A program made the translations under genes and the position numbers. From Spirochaetaceae bacterium (lineage in GTDB: Bacteria; Spirochaetota; Spirochaetia; Treponematales; Breznakiellaceae), in NCBI GenBank assembly GCA_031267475.1, contig JAIRZA010000053.1, positions 1-10,734 on the forward strand: DNA of 10,734 bases. The letters run 5' to 3'. Position 1 is the stretch's first letter. Each line of letters begins with the position of its first letter. Positions 1 to 7,125 of the stretch are shown piece by piece. A model generated the notes under the pieces. That model saw only the letters and a list, made by a program, of their open reading frames with translations. It was not told where the DNA came from and ran no database searches.

Positions 1-39
1 GCGAAAAGCCATTTTTTTTGAACCAGTATTATTCAACAT
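1..39 (-). CDS. 5' end of an unidentified protein gene (partial)
   Basis: Only 13 codons are inside the window: ATG at 39-37, reading M-L-N-N-T-G-S-K-K-M-A-F-R. The start is supported by a strong Shine-Dalgarno AAGGAG at 45-50, five bases from the ATG, and by AT-rich upstream DNA. The residues are too few to identify a family. It lies downstream of, and on the same strand as, the signalling operon, but about 280 bases of palindrome-bearing non-coding DNA separate them, so it probably has its own transcription start. Confidence 0.6.
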   Translation of the reverse strand, partial: MLNNTGSKKMAFR

Positions 40-62
40 AGTTTCTCCTTAACTGCCAGCAT

Positions 63-100
63 AATATAGCAGTGTCAAAAACATATAAGCGGAATGTCAA
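63..100 (-). promoter_or_regulatory. Possible promoter or operator for the partial gene at 1-39
   Basis: On the minus strand a TATATT hexamer (63-68) lies about 25 bases upstream of the start codon and could be a -10 box. At 17-base spacing the -35 position reads CGCTTA, which is poor. Two copies of TTGACA (73-78 and 95-100) occur 22 bases apart in the same orientation, but neither has correct spacing to TATATT. They may instead be repeated regulator sites. Weak evidence only. Confidence 0.25.
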
Positions 101-120
101 ATCTTTGCAAATTCTTTACG

Positions 121-322
121 GCGGCTTCGGCGGGCATGGCGCGCCAAATCATGGCGCGCCACATTTGGCGTTACGCTTGCGGAAAGCAGGGATATAAACA
201 AGATCGCTTGAATTCTTCGCGCAACTCCGCGTGAAGTCCGCCGGACAGCGGAAACAAATAGAACTCCCGCTCCGTTTTACGCGGGATACCTCAAAGAAGG
301 CGGCTTATAGAAAAAAATAGTT
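121..322. other. Non-coding interval with palindromes after the signalling operon
   Basis: No supported ORF lies here. The 12-mer CATGGCGCGCCA occurs twice (135-146 and 150-161). Its 10-base core TGGCGCGCCA is itself a perfect palindrome, so the two copies can also pair with each other (137-146 with 152-161). A competing stem is CGCCAAAT (142-149) with ATTTGGCG (163-170). On the operon's own strand, TCCCGC/GCGGGA arms (281-286 and 265-270) are followed by the T-rich GTTCTATTTGTTT, a weak candidate terminator for the kinase operon. Confidence 0.4.
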
Positions 323-2746
323 TTAGCGGGTGTTCGATTGGTCCAATTTGAGAAGTATCGCCCCCGCCTTTTCCACAACATCCTCGTAGTCTAATGAACG
401 GGACAAACTAAGAATTTCCGCCATAGCATACTTAAACTCAGAGTCCGCGTCCGCAAAACTGACACTTTCAAGGTTTTTCACCGCCGCCTTTACGCGGGCG
501 GAACGGCCTTCTTTACAGGCCTCCGTCAGCTCCCGAATTTTTGCCGCCATATCGCTCGCGGGAATATCTATCGTTTCCGTTTCAGTCTCCGAAAAAAGCG
601 ACGTTTCCATAAGAACGGTGTTAAATGTCTCAAAAGCGGTGCAGTAGTCTTCCGTTTCCGCAAGACAAAGCGATTTATCATCAGTCTTTGAAGCCGCTTC
701 CAGATTTTTGCCCCACTCGGAAAGCTCCAACGCTCCGATAGTGGCGCAGATACCTTTGTAGGCGTGTACCTGTATGGTGTAGGTCTGCCAGTCCTCCGCC
801 GCAAGGCTTTCGCGGATTACGGCAAGTCCTTTTTTTATGCCGGAGGAAAACTGTTTTAACGTTGATACATAGGTTTCAAAATTGTCCGCAACATAATGAA
901 GCCCCTGTTGTATATCAAGCCCATTAATTCCTTCGAGTTCCTTGCGCAACTGCGCTTCCCGTTTGTCTATTTTATTGGCTCCATCATTTTTGGTATCTAT
1001 AAAAGTGTATTTTTCTTCTGGCAAGAATTTTTGCAACACCCAGTTCAGAGCAGGCATTTCGATAGGTTTTGCGATAAACCCGTCCATGCCGGAGGAAATG
1101 AAAAACTCCTCCGCGCCATTTACAGCGTTGGCGGAGAGGCAGATTATAGGCGTTATTCGCGGCTCGCCATTTTTATCCTGCCGGGATTTTTCTAGTTCCC
1201 TAATATAGCGGGAGGCTTCAATACCGTCCATATTCGGCATCATGTGGTCCATAAAGATAATATCGTAAGGGGCATTATCGTCAAGCGCCTTTGTCGCCTT
1301 ATCAATCGCAGCCTGCCCGTCTTCCGCCAAATCCGATTCTATATGGAAGCGGCCTAGGAAGGCGCTTGCGACGGTAAGATTCGCCGGTACATCGTCTACC
1401 ACTAGAGCTCTGACTCCTTCGGTAACGATAAACCGCTGTTTGCCTATGGGCTTTTCTACCTTCGAGGGATCTCCCAAGACAATGGGAATATGCAGGGTAA
1501 AAACAGAACCCTTTCCATATTCGCTCTCAACCGCAATAGCGCCGTTCATAAGGGCTACAAGCTGCTTAACGATTGCGAGACCTAAACCCGTTCCTTCAAT
1601 TCCCGCATTTGTGCGGGAATCCAGTTGCTGGAATTTTTCAAAAAGCTGGGGTAGCGTTTCTTTTTTTATACCTATTCCGGTATCAGAAATTTTAGCAACA
1701 AGGTAATCCTTGTCATCAGCGCCGCCGGGTAATTTGCCCGTATCCAATTCAAAGGAGACGAAGCCTTGTCTTGTGTATTTAATAGCGTTAGTAATCAGAT
1801 TTATAAAAATCTGATTAAGCCGCATCTCGTCGGCAAAGATAAATTCAGGAACCGAAGGCATATAACTGCTTTTAAATCCAATAGATTTCTGTTTGGCGAT
1901 AAAAGACTGCATTGAACAAATATTTTGAAAGAGCAAGTGAAAGTTGAAATGCACCGGCATCAGCTCCAGCTTTCCGCTTTCGGCCTTGGAAAAATCAAGA
2001 ATGTTGTTGATGATGCCCAGAAGAATTTTTGACATCCTTTTGATGTCCGAAAAATAACTTTTTTGCAAAGTGTTCAAATTTTCTTCCGGCATCAGATCGC
2101 TCATGCCGATAATCGTATTCATTGGGGTGCGGATTTCATGGCTCATGTTCGCAAGGAATTCGCTCTTTATCTTGCTGGCCTGCTCCGCCTTTATTCTGGC
2201 GTTTTCAAGCTCCGTGATATTGGTATAAAGAAGTATAACACCCTCAAGTTTACCGCTGTCATAAAACACCGCCGTTATGTAAACATAGTAAAGCATCTCC
2301 TCGCCGTCGCCAGCACGAACGCTTGCTTTCATAATCTGAGTTTCTTTTAAGGAGACAGCGTCCGCGATAACCCTTTTTATTTCACCGGTCATGGCGGAAT
2401 CAAAATATGTTTCAAACACGGCATAGACATTTTTCCCTTCAATGTCCGAAGGCGCGCCTCCGACCATTTCTTTAAAAAAATTGTCGGTATAATAGGCAAT
2501 GTCCAGATTCATATCCAAAAGCAGGATAGTGTTTTTGCTGTATTTCAGCAGCATGGTCATGAATTTTTCCTGCCGGGACATTTCAGTCTTGAGGACGCCG
2601 ACAACATCATGCTGCATCGTGTTCACACTGCTAAAACGCTCAATCTGACTCTCGGCGGCGGAAAGCTGGCGAATTGCTTTTTTCAGTTCAAGTTCAAGCC
2701 GTTTTATTTCAGCTTTAAGGGAAGCCGCGTCCTCTGTGTCAATCAT
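323..2746 (-). CDS. Cytoplasmic hybrid sensor histidine kinase (PAS-HisKA-HATPase-REC-Hpt)
   Basis: I chose the ATG at 2746 (807 aa) because AGGGG sits seven bases upstream, overlapping the stop codon of the FIST gene. A TTG at 2773 would add nine residues and overlap that gene. Numbered from the TTG: N-terminal coiled coil about 12-50; PAS-like domain about 75-190; HisKA with SHEIRTP and phospho-acceptor H212; HATPase with N-box NLITNA (325-330), DTGIG (364-368) and GTGLGLA (394-400); receiver with DD 460-461, phospho-acceptor D509 (FMDHMMPNMDG) and K569; Hpt with H670 (VHAYKG). A tail of about 85 residues is unassigned. No membrane segment is visible, so it should be cytoplasmic. All phosphorelay residues are present, which suggests H212 to D509 to H670 and then to the stand-alone receiver in the same operon. 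The ligand is unknown; the adjacent FIST protein is the likely signal partner. Confidence 0.93.
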   Translation of the reverse strand: MIDTEDAASLKAEIKRLELELKKAIRQLSAAESQIERFSSVNTMQHDVVGVLKTEMSRQEKFMTMLLKYSKNTILLLDMNLDIAYYTDNFFKEMVGGAPSDIEGKNVYAVFETYFDSAMTGEIKRVIADAVSLKETQIMKASVRAGDGEEMLYYVYITAVFYDSGKLEGVILLYTNITELENARIKAEQASKIKSEFLANMSHEIRTPMNTIIGMSDLMPEENLNTLQKSYFSDIKRMSKILLGIINNILDFSKAESGKLELMPVHFNFHLLFQNICSMQSFIAKQKSIGFKSSYMPSVPEFIFADEMRLNQIFINLITNAIKYTRQGFVSFELDTGKLPGGADDKDYLVAKISDTGIGIKKETLPQLFEKFQQLDSRTNAGIEGTGLGLAIVKQLVALMNGAIAVESEYGKGSVFTLHIPIVLGDPSKVEKPIGKQRFIVTEGVRALVVDDVPANLTVASAFLGRFHIESDLAEDGQAAIDKATKALDDNAPYDIIFMDHMMPNMDGIEASRYIRELEKSRQDKNGEPRITPIICLSANAVNGAEEFFISSGMDGFIAKPIEMPALNWVLQKFLPEEKYTFIDTKNDGANKIDKREAQLRKELEGINGLDIQQGLHYVADNFETYVSTLKQFSSGIKKGLAVIRESLAAEDWQTYTIQVHAYKGICATIGALELSEWGKNLEAASKTDDKSLCLAETEDYCTAFETFNTVLMETSLFSETETETIDIPASDMAAKIRELTEACKEGRSARVKAAVKNLESVSFADADSEFKYAMAEILSLSRSLDYEDVVEKAGAILLKLDQSNTR

Positions 2747-2756
2747 AAGTTCGCCC

Positions 2757-3917
2757 CTATAATACGCAGGCAACGACCGAGTAATTTTGCAACCGGTTTG
2801 CCGTTATTCCGTCGTTAGAGATTGACGGAAACACCTCCCCGCCGGAATAGACAAAATGCCACGGAGCCGTATCTTTGATAAACAAAGCGGACTTACCGGG
2901 CTCGTCCATCCATTTGGAACCAAGTATCCAGAAGCGGGAAGCGCAGGCGTATATTAGGATACATTTTTGCGCCCCGTCTTTGCTTTTTATGATGTCTTCC
3001 ATCAATTTCGCAGTCGATTCCAACACATCGTCATCACTAATAGAAGCAAAGGATACTTCCGCGTTTTCCGGCACCATGCCCGACAGAAGGAGGGAGCCGT
3101 CGTCAAGAACTTTCTGAGTAGCCCAAAATATCTTTGAGCCGTCGCCCGGGTAAATGACTACGGGTATATAAGACATAGAAGAAGCGGCGATGCCGATGTC
3201 TTCAAGATATTTACCGACGGGTATATTATCGATTGATTCAATGATATTAAACTTTGTTCCGGTGATTTTTGCCCGTTTAGCGCGAAGCGCGTTTTCGGTA
3301 ATCGCGGCAGTATAGAATTCGGGTTTTACGTCGCCGTATAAAGCCAACAGAGCGATTGAAGACGTATACTCCTTTCCCATGTAAATAACACTGCTCATTT
3401 TTCCGCCGGGATTATTGGTGTAAGGCAGGGTTCCAAACAAAGGAATGCCGCCGCCCGACACCCTTTCCAGTTCCAAGACAAAAGCGTCTCCCCCCTGGCC
3501 TTCGCCTTTTAACAATGGCGGAAACGTGAATATCAAAGCCGGCTTTGAGTCAAAGCCGGCGCTTATCTTTTTATAAACATCCGCGACAGCCCCGGAAATA
3601 TCATTTGAAACCACCGGGTCGCTTATGCCTAAAGAAAAGCGCGCATCATCGCTGGTAAGCACCGTTACAGAAAGCCCCATGTCTCCGATATAACCGTGAA
3701 CACCCAAAGCCATTGTTGTTGTACCGATAATAGGGATTCCGAGTTGTTTACTCAGTTCCTCTATTACACCGGATTCGATAAATTCATAGTAACAGTGAAC
3801 CAGCGCCGCCGAATTTTTTAGCAGATTTTTTTCCGGCTTAAGCTGTTGCAGGATGCTTGAAACTGCGGCCTCTACATCGTCTATTTCTTCAGTATACGCG
3901 GTTTGCGCCTTCACCAT
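2757..3917 (-). CDS. FIST-domain sensory protein (FIST_N + FIST_C), possibly NosP-like
   Basis: The 386-residue product has no signal peptide or membrane segment. The N-terminal half (about 30-220) fits FIST_N, including IPIIGTTT near 61-68 and GGGIPLFG near 155-162. The C-terminal half (about 230-386) fits FIST_C and ends with the typical YSGGEVFP ... NRLQNYSVVACVL. FIST proteins are small-ligand sensors that often partner with histidine kinases or methyl-accepting proteins. One branch, NosP, binds haem, senses nitric oxide and is encoded beside a hybrid kinase. The same gene order here makes that role possible, but I cannot identify the haem ligand (H41, H74 and H343 are the only histidines). 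ATG at 3917 is preceded by GAGGGAG. The stop codon TAG overlaps the kinase ribosome binding site, suggesting translational coupling. The gene starts 25 bases after the receiver gene ends. Confidence 0.85.
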   Translation of the reverse strand: MVKAQTAYTEEIDDVEAAVSSILQQLKPEKNLLKNSAALVHCYYEFIESGVIEELSKQLGIPIIGTTTMALGVHGYIGDMGLSVTVLTSDDARFSLGISDPVVSNDISGAVADVYKKISAGFDSKPALIFTFPPLLKGEGQGGDAFVLELERVSGGGIPLFGTLPYTNNPGGKMSSVIYMGKEYTSSIALLALYGDVKPEFYTAAITENALRAKRAKITGTKFNIIESIDNIPVGKYLEDIGIAASSMSYIPVVIYPGDGSKIFWATQKVLDDGSLLLSGMVPENAEVSFASISDDDVLESTAKLMEDIIKSKDGAQKCILIYACASRFWILGSKWMDEPGKSALFIKDTAPWHFVYSGGEVFPSISNDGITANRLQNYSVVACVL

Positions 3918-3942
3918 CTTTTTTTCTCCCTCTGTTTAGTTT

Positions 3943-4329
3943 CTATTCGCCAATTACAGATTTTATTTTTTCAAGCAAGGCCTTTTTCTCGATAGGCTTT
4001 TTTATGTAGCCTGCCGCGCCGAGCTTGACAGCCTTAAGAACGATTTTAAACTCTGATTCGGAAGTTACAAAGATCACCGGCACTTTATCGTACCAGTTCT
4101 GTGTTTGTATATACTCAAAAAATTCTATGCCGCTGATTCCGGGCATTAGTATGTCGAGCAGGATGAGATCAAACTTGATTGTGTTCAGACGCGAAACAGC
4201 TATCGCCGTCGTTTTCGCGGGATAAACCTCATATCTATTTTCCAAGAAATTCGAGATAAGATTGACTATCTCGGGTTGATCGTCAATCACCAAAATTTTC
4301 TTCATGCAATAATCCATTGTTTCCTGCAT
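3943..4329 (-). CDS. Stand-alone response regulator receiver (CheY-like)
   Basis: A single REC domain of 128 residues without an output domain. Acidic pair D16-D17 (VIDDQ), phospho-acceptor D59 (LILLDILMPG), T89 (FVTS) and K111 (KKP) are all present. It is first in the operon with the FIST sensor and hybrid kinase, so it is the obvious terminal acceptor for phosphate from the kinase Hpt domain, acting through protein-protein contact rather than DNA binding. The ATG at 4329 has AAGG six bases upstream. Internal ATGs at 4317 and 4305 are alternatives, and the last gives the more typical start MKKILVIDDQ. Confidence 0.92.
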   Translation of the reverse strand: MQETMDYCMKKILVIDDQPEIVNLISNFLENRYEVYPAKTTAIAVSRLNTIKFDLILLDILMPGISGIEFFEYIQTQNWYDKVPVIFVTSESEFKIVLKAVKLGAAGYIKKPIEKKALLEKIKSVIGE

Positions 4330-4367
4330 AATTTACCTTTTTAACATCTCCGCGATTGTTTTTTCAA

Positions 4368-4396
4368 ATTGTCGAACACATAGGCGTAAATGTCAA
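4368..4396 (-). promoter_or_regulatory. Promoter of the receiver-FIST-kinase operon
   Basis: On the minus strand a perfect -35 TTGACA (4391-4396), a 17-base spacer and a -10 GACAAT (4368-4373, four of six consensus bases). Predicted transcription starts near 4361, giving a leader of about 32 bases before the ATG at 4329. Confidence 0.6.
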
Positions 4397-4412
4397 TATA
4401 CCGAAAGCTCAA

Positions 4413-4650
4413 GGCCCACCAGTGGGTTTCTATCCGCTACGCGGTAGCATCCCGCGAGTCTCATTAACAAGAAGACGTGGAGTTTGCGCTCTGCGCAAAC
4501 TCCTAAAGCAAAATGCTATGCATTTTGCTACGCTACGCGGTAGTATCCCGCAATCGTTGAAGTCTCACCGGGGAATGTGGCGTTTGCGCCACGCGCAAAC
4601 TACGGAGCTCAACGCGCAAAGCGCGTTGAGCCATGCGCAGCATTTTGCAA
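4413..4650. repeat. Array of hairpins with three-base loops (two imperfect tandem units)
   Basis: This fills most of the gene-free stretch 4330-4669. A 21-base unit occurs at 4435-4455 and 4531-4551 with one mismatch; each contains CTAC-GCG-GTAG, and each is followed by AGTCTCA (4457-4463, 4561-4567) and a GTTTGCGC hairpin. Perfect stems: GGAGTTTGCGC/GCGCAAACTCC (4479-4489, 4493-4503), AGCAAAATGC/GCATTTTGCT (4507-4516, 4520-4529), GTTTGCGC/GCGCAAAC (4582-4589, 4593-4600), GCTCAACGCGC/GCGCGTTGAGC (4607-4617, 4621-4631). Every one of these loops has three bases. The pattern suggests a REP-like or MITE-derived intergenic repeat. The last hairpin may also end transcription of the methyltransferase gene, though no U-tract follows. 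Confidence 0.75.
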
Positions 4651-4669
4651 CAAGCTCATGGGGGGTTTT

Positions 4670-5467
4670 TCATACAAAACGCAGCGCGCAATCCTTTTTG
4701 TACGGATTACATGGATTATCAAGCCCTTTAACAGGATAGCGTTTTTCCGACAGCGCTACGCCGCCGGGCGCAATTTTTTTGTTAATAAACGATATTTCCA
4801 GCACTTCGGGAATATCCGCGCCTTCTATTAACTTTGCGTAATTACTCCCATGAATATGCGAAACATAAAACTTTTCGCTGAATTTGTCGAGCAACTCCTC
4901 GAACCTGTCCCGCATGGCGCCAATCCCGTGAAATTCAACAGCCATTCCGTTTATTTTGTCAAAATACGGCGCAAGCTGAGGCAGGCAGGCGTATTCCGCG
5001 CCTTCAATATCCATTTTCAAAAAAATTGACAGGTCTTTTACTTCCCCCAGTTCCTTGAATATCGTGTCAAAGCAAACATTGGTTTCATCGTCATGTTCCG
5101 ATATGAATTTGGCGATATAATATTTCTTGTTCCGTCCGTTAAAGAACCGGTAAAAGTTTGATTTAAGGCGGCTTCTCTGTAAAGAATCCAAAACGCGGCT
5201 AGGGCGCAGCCTTATCAAATGATAAGCGGCTGCCGCGAGGTACGCAAAAAACCAGAAAATCCTTGACGAAACACTTTTTTGCAACAGCGCCAATGTTGAA
5301 TAATCATAGGAATATACCGCAACATCCTTTCTTTTCGAGAAATCCTCCTCAAAAGCCCAATTGTTCCATATCCCAAACGAAAAAACAATTTCTGTTTTGT
5401 TAATCTGACGTTTTGAAAGGATATATCCGCCGTCATATTTGTTGCCTATGCGTGTCAAATCATCCAA
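4670..5467 (-). CDS. FkbM-type SAM-dependent methyltransferase, phase-variable, apparently OFF
   Basis: Residues 27-45 (IVFSFGIWNNWAFEEDFSKR region) fit the first SAM-binding loop of FkbM-like proteins, preceded by YDGGY (11-15), and KMDIEGAE (151-158) is the family hallmark. FkbM enzymes O-methylate sugars or glycan and lipid head groups, so a surface-glycan role is likely but unproven. The coordinates begin at a TTG that lacks a ribosome binding site. The reading frame stays open upstream (residues VPAFWKKCRPVE directly precede it) as far as a run of 14 C on the coding strand (5543-5530). Beyond the run, ATG at 5556 starts a frame that is out of register by one base and stops at 5520-5518 after 12 codons. 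With 12 or 15 C it would give a protein of about 295 residues. The C-terminus looks complete. Confidence 0.8.
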   Translation of the reverse strand: MDDLTRIGNKYDGGYILSKRQINKTEIVFSFGIWNNWAFEEDFSKRKDVAVYSYDYSTLALLQKSVSSRIFWFFAYLAAAAYHLIRLRPSRVLDSLQRSRLKSNFYRFFNGRNKKYYIAKFISEHDDETNVCFDTIFKELGEVKDLSIFLKMDIEGAEYACLPQLAPYFDKINGMAVEFHGIGAMRDRFEELLDKFSEKFYVSHIHGSNYAKLIEGADIPEVLEISFINKKIAPGGVALSEKRYPVKGLDNPCNPYKKDCALRFV

Positions 5468-5529
5468 TTCAACCGGACGGCATTTTTTCCAGAACGCCGG
5501 TACGGAGACCGCCGTCTTTACAGTGTGTT

Positions 5530-5543
5530 GGGGGGGGGGGGGG
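5530..5543. repeat. Homopolymer of 14 G (poly-C in the methyltransferase gene)
   Basis: An uninterrupted run of 14 G lies between the ATG at 5556 and the conserved body of the FkbM-type gene. Runs of this length slip readily during replication. Only lengths divisible by three join the ATG frame to the gene body; in the other two frames no start codon upstream of the run reaches the gene body. Poly-G tracts with switching roles are known in Treponema pallidum. The exact length is also the kind of value that sequencing gets wrong. Confidence 0.9.
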
Positions 5544-5565
5544 ATAAAATCTTCATATTGATGTC

Positions 5566-5595
5566 ATATTAAAGCGCCGGCAAGCGTTTAGTCAA
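5566..5595 (-). promoter_or_regulatory. Promoter of the FkbM-type methyltransferase gene
   Basis: On the minus strand -35 TTGACT (5590-5595), an 18-base spacer and -10 TAATAT (5566-5571). Transcription should begin near 5559, only about three bases before the ATG at 5556, so the message would be nearly leaderless. No Shine-Dalgarno is visible before this ATG, consistent with leaderless initiation. Confidence 0.6.
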
Positions 5596-5626
5596 TCCCG
5601 CCGCGCCGGCCAACTGCGTTTTTTTG

Positions 5627-5655
5627 TTGACGGGAACAGAAATATGCGGCATTAT
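5627..5655 (+). promoter_or_regulatory. Putative promoter of folE-folP
   Basis: TTGACG (5627-5632), 17-base spacer, CATTAT (5650-5655, four of six consensus bases). The predicted start near 5662 lies inside what would be codons of the longer folE frame, which supports the downstream ATG at 5695. Confidence 0.45.
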
Positions 5656-5694
5656 TTATGTCTAATATGCGGCGAAAAGCATGGGGGAATAACT

Positions 5695-6255
5695 ATGGTC
5701 GATCAAAATAAAATCCGCGAAGCGATGAAAATGATAATAGAAGCCATAGGCGAAGACGGCGCGCGGGAAGGTCTTATCGATACGCCTGACAGGGTGGCGA
5801 GGATGTACGCCGAGGTATTTTCTGGAATCGGAGAAGACCCGAAAACGTACATGAGGACATTTTTCAATATAGATCACGACGAAATGGTGCTGGTAAAAGA
5901 TATTAGCTTTTATTCAATGTGCGAACATCACTTTTTGCCGTTCTTTGGAAAAGTAAACGTTGCGTACATTCCCAAAAACGGCAGGATAACCGGATTGAGC
6001 AAACTTGCGCGTATAGTTGACTGTATCGCAAAACGCCCCCAGTTGCAGGAACGGCTTACAAGCTCCATTGCCGATATCATCATGGAATGTCTGGAGCCGG
6101 AGGGCGTGGCGGTGGTGGTGGACGCGGAGCATATGTGTATGAGTATGCGGGGCGTTAAGAAACCGGGAGCGCGAACCGTTACATCGGCTGTCAGAGGGAT
6201 ATTCAGAAGCGACACGCGGACAAGAAACGAAGTGTTCGCCCTGATAAAGGAATAA
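5695..6255 (+). CDS. folE: GTP cyclohydrolase I (type IA)
   Basis: Converts GTP to 7,8-dihydroneopterin triphosphate, the first step of tetrahydrofolate (and pterin) synthesis, in the cytoplasm. From ATG 5695 the protein is 186 residues, normal for bacterial FolE. Zinc ligands are C76 and H79 in MCEHHFLPF and C148 in HMCMSMRG, with H78 and H146 as the expected catalytic or substrate histidines. TPDRVARMY (30-38) and GRITGLSKLARIV (96-108) are also typical. The ATG is preceded by GGGGGA six bases upstream. An in-frame ATG at 5644 would add 17 residues (RHYLCLICGEKHGG...) that lie within the predicted promoter. It is followed after 66 bases by folP, probably co-transcribed. Confidence 0.96.
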   Translation: MVDQNKIREAMKMIIEAIGEDGAREGLIDTPDRVARMYAEVFSGIGEDPKTYMRTFFNIDHDEMVLVKDISFYSMCEHHFLPFFGKVNVAYIPKNGRITGLSKLARIVDCIAKRPQLQERLTSSIADIIMECLEPEGVAVVVDAEHMCMSMRGVKKPGARTVTSAVRGIFRSDTRTRNEVFALIKE

Positions 6256-6321
6256 GCCGGAGCGGAAGGATACGGCGCGAAGATACGCGGCGCGAAAACG
6301 CGGCGGAAAAGAGAGGCGGGA

Positions 6322-7125
6322 ATGGTAATAAACGGCGTAAAATTCGATTGGGGAAAAAGAACATATATCATGGGGATTTTAAACAGAACCCCTGATTCTT
6401 TTTCGGACGGCGGCAAATATACCGGCATGGAGGAAGCGCTTTCTCATGCTGCGGAAATGATTTCCCGCGGCGCGGACATAATCGACATTGGCGGGGAATC
6501 GACTCGCCCCGGTTTTGCTCCCGTCGGTGTAAATGAAGAGATAGACAGGGTGGTTCCTTTGATAGAAGCCGTGTCGCAAAAGTACGGCATACCAATATCG
6601 GTCGATACCTATCACGCGAAAACGGCGGAGGCGGCGCTGAAAGCCGGAGCGCGTATTATAAACGATATTTGGGGCTTGAAGGCGGACCCGGAAATGGCGG
6701 GTGTCGCGGCGCGGTATCAAGCGCCTGTCTGCATCATGCACAATAAAAAGCTGCCCGAATATGAAAACTTGCTAAAAGATGTGCTAAAAGAGTTGGAACA
6801 GAGTGTCGAACTCGCCGTCAAAAGCGGGATTAAAAATGAAAACATCATCATAGACCCCGGCATAGGATTTGGGAAAACATACGAGCATAATATCGAGATT
6901 ATGAAAAACCTTGAAATTTTTAAGAGCCTTGGCTTTCCCATACTGCTGGGTATATCCCGGAAGTCAATGATAGGGCTGACGCTGGATATGCCGGTGGACA
7001 AGCGGCTCGAGGGCACTATCGCGGCTAACGTAATAGGTATCATGAAGGGCGCTGATATTATCCGTGTACACGATGTGGAGCAGAACAGGCTGGCGGCGGT
7101 TATGACGGACAGGATAGTCAGGTGA
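6322..7125 (+). CDS. folP: Dihydropteroate synthase
   Basis: Condenses 6-hydroxymethyl-dihydropterin diphosphate with p-aminobenzoate to dihydropteroate; the target of sulfonamides. The 267-residue length is typical. Motifs: MGILNRTPDSFSDGG (17-31), DIGGESTRPG (55-64), SVDT with D95, IINDIWG with N114, DPGIGFGK (178-185), SRKS (212-215) and RVHD (248-251). The first motif has R where many homologues have V (LNVTPDSF). ATG 6322 is preceded by GAGAGG. Second gene of the folE-folP pair; no folK or folB is in the window. The TGA stop at 7123-7125 overlaps the first two bases of the following inverted-repeat element. Confidence 0.96.
   Translation: MVINGVKFDWGKRTYIMGILNRTPDSFSDGGKYTGMEEALSHAAEMISRGADIIDIGGESTRPGFAPVGVNEEIDRVVPLIEAVSQKYGIPISVDTYHAKTAEAALKAGARIINDIWGLKADPEMAGVAARYQAPVCIMHNKKLPEYENLLKDVLKELEQSVELAVKSGIKNENIIIDPGIGFGKTYEHNIEIMKNLEIFKSLGFPILLGISRKSMIGLTLDMPVDKRLEGTIAANVIGIMKGADIIRVHDVEQNRLAAVMTDRIVR

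Noticed and set aside
2747..2773. TTG start for the hybrid kinase
   Set aside because: ATG 2746 has AGGGG at proper spacing and avoids overlap with the FIST gene; the TTG has no clear ribosome binding site.
4435..4551. The repeated 21-base unit as a CRISPR array
   Set aside because: Only two copies, 96 bases apart, with hairpins rather than unique spacers between them and no cas genes nearby.
4356..4739. A plus-strand open frame of 127 codons across the hairpin array
   Set aside because: It runs through inverted repeats and into the antisense of the methyltransferase C-terminus, has no ribosome binding site, and its composition (repeated LRGSIP and arginine-rich stretches) follows from the repeats.
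5644..5694. Longer folE start at ATG 5644
   Set aside because: The added residues are not FolE-like and overlap the predicted promoter, whereas ATG 5695 has a good ribosome binding site and gives the usual length.
5928..6428. A minus-strand open frame of 166 codons opposite folE and the start of folP
   Set aside because: It lies antisense to two genes with clear catalytic motifs and shows no recognisable protein features.
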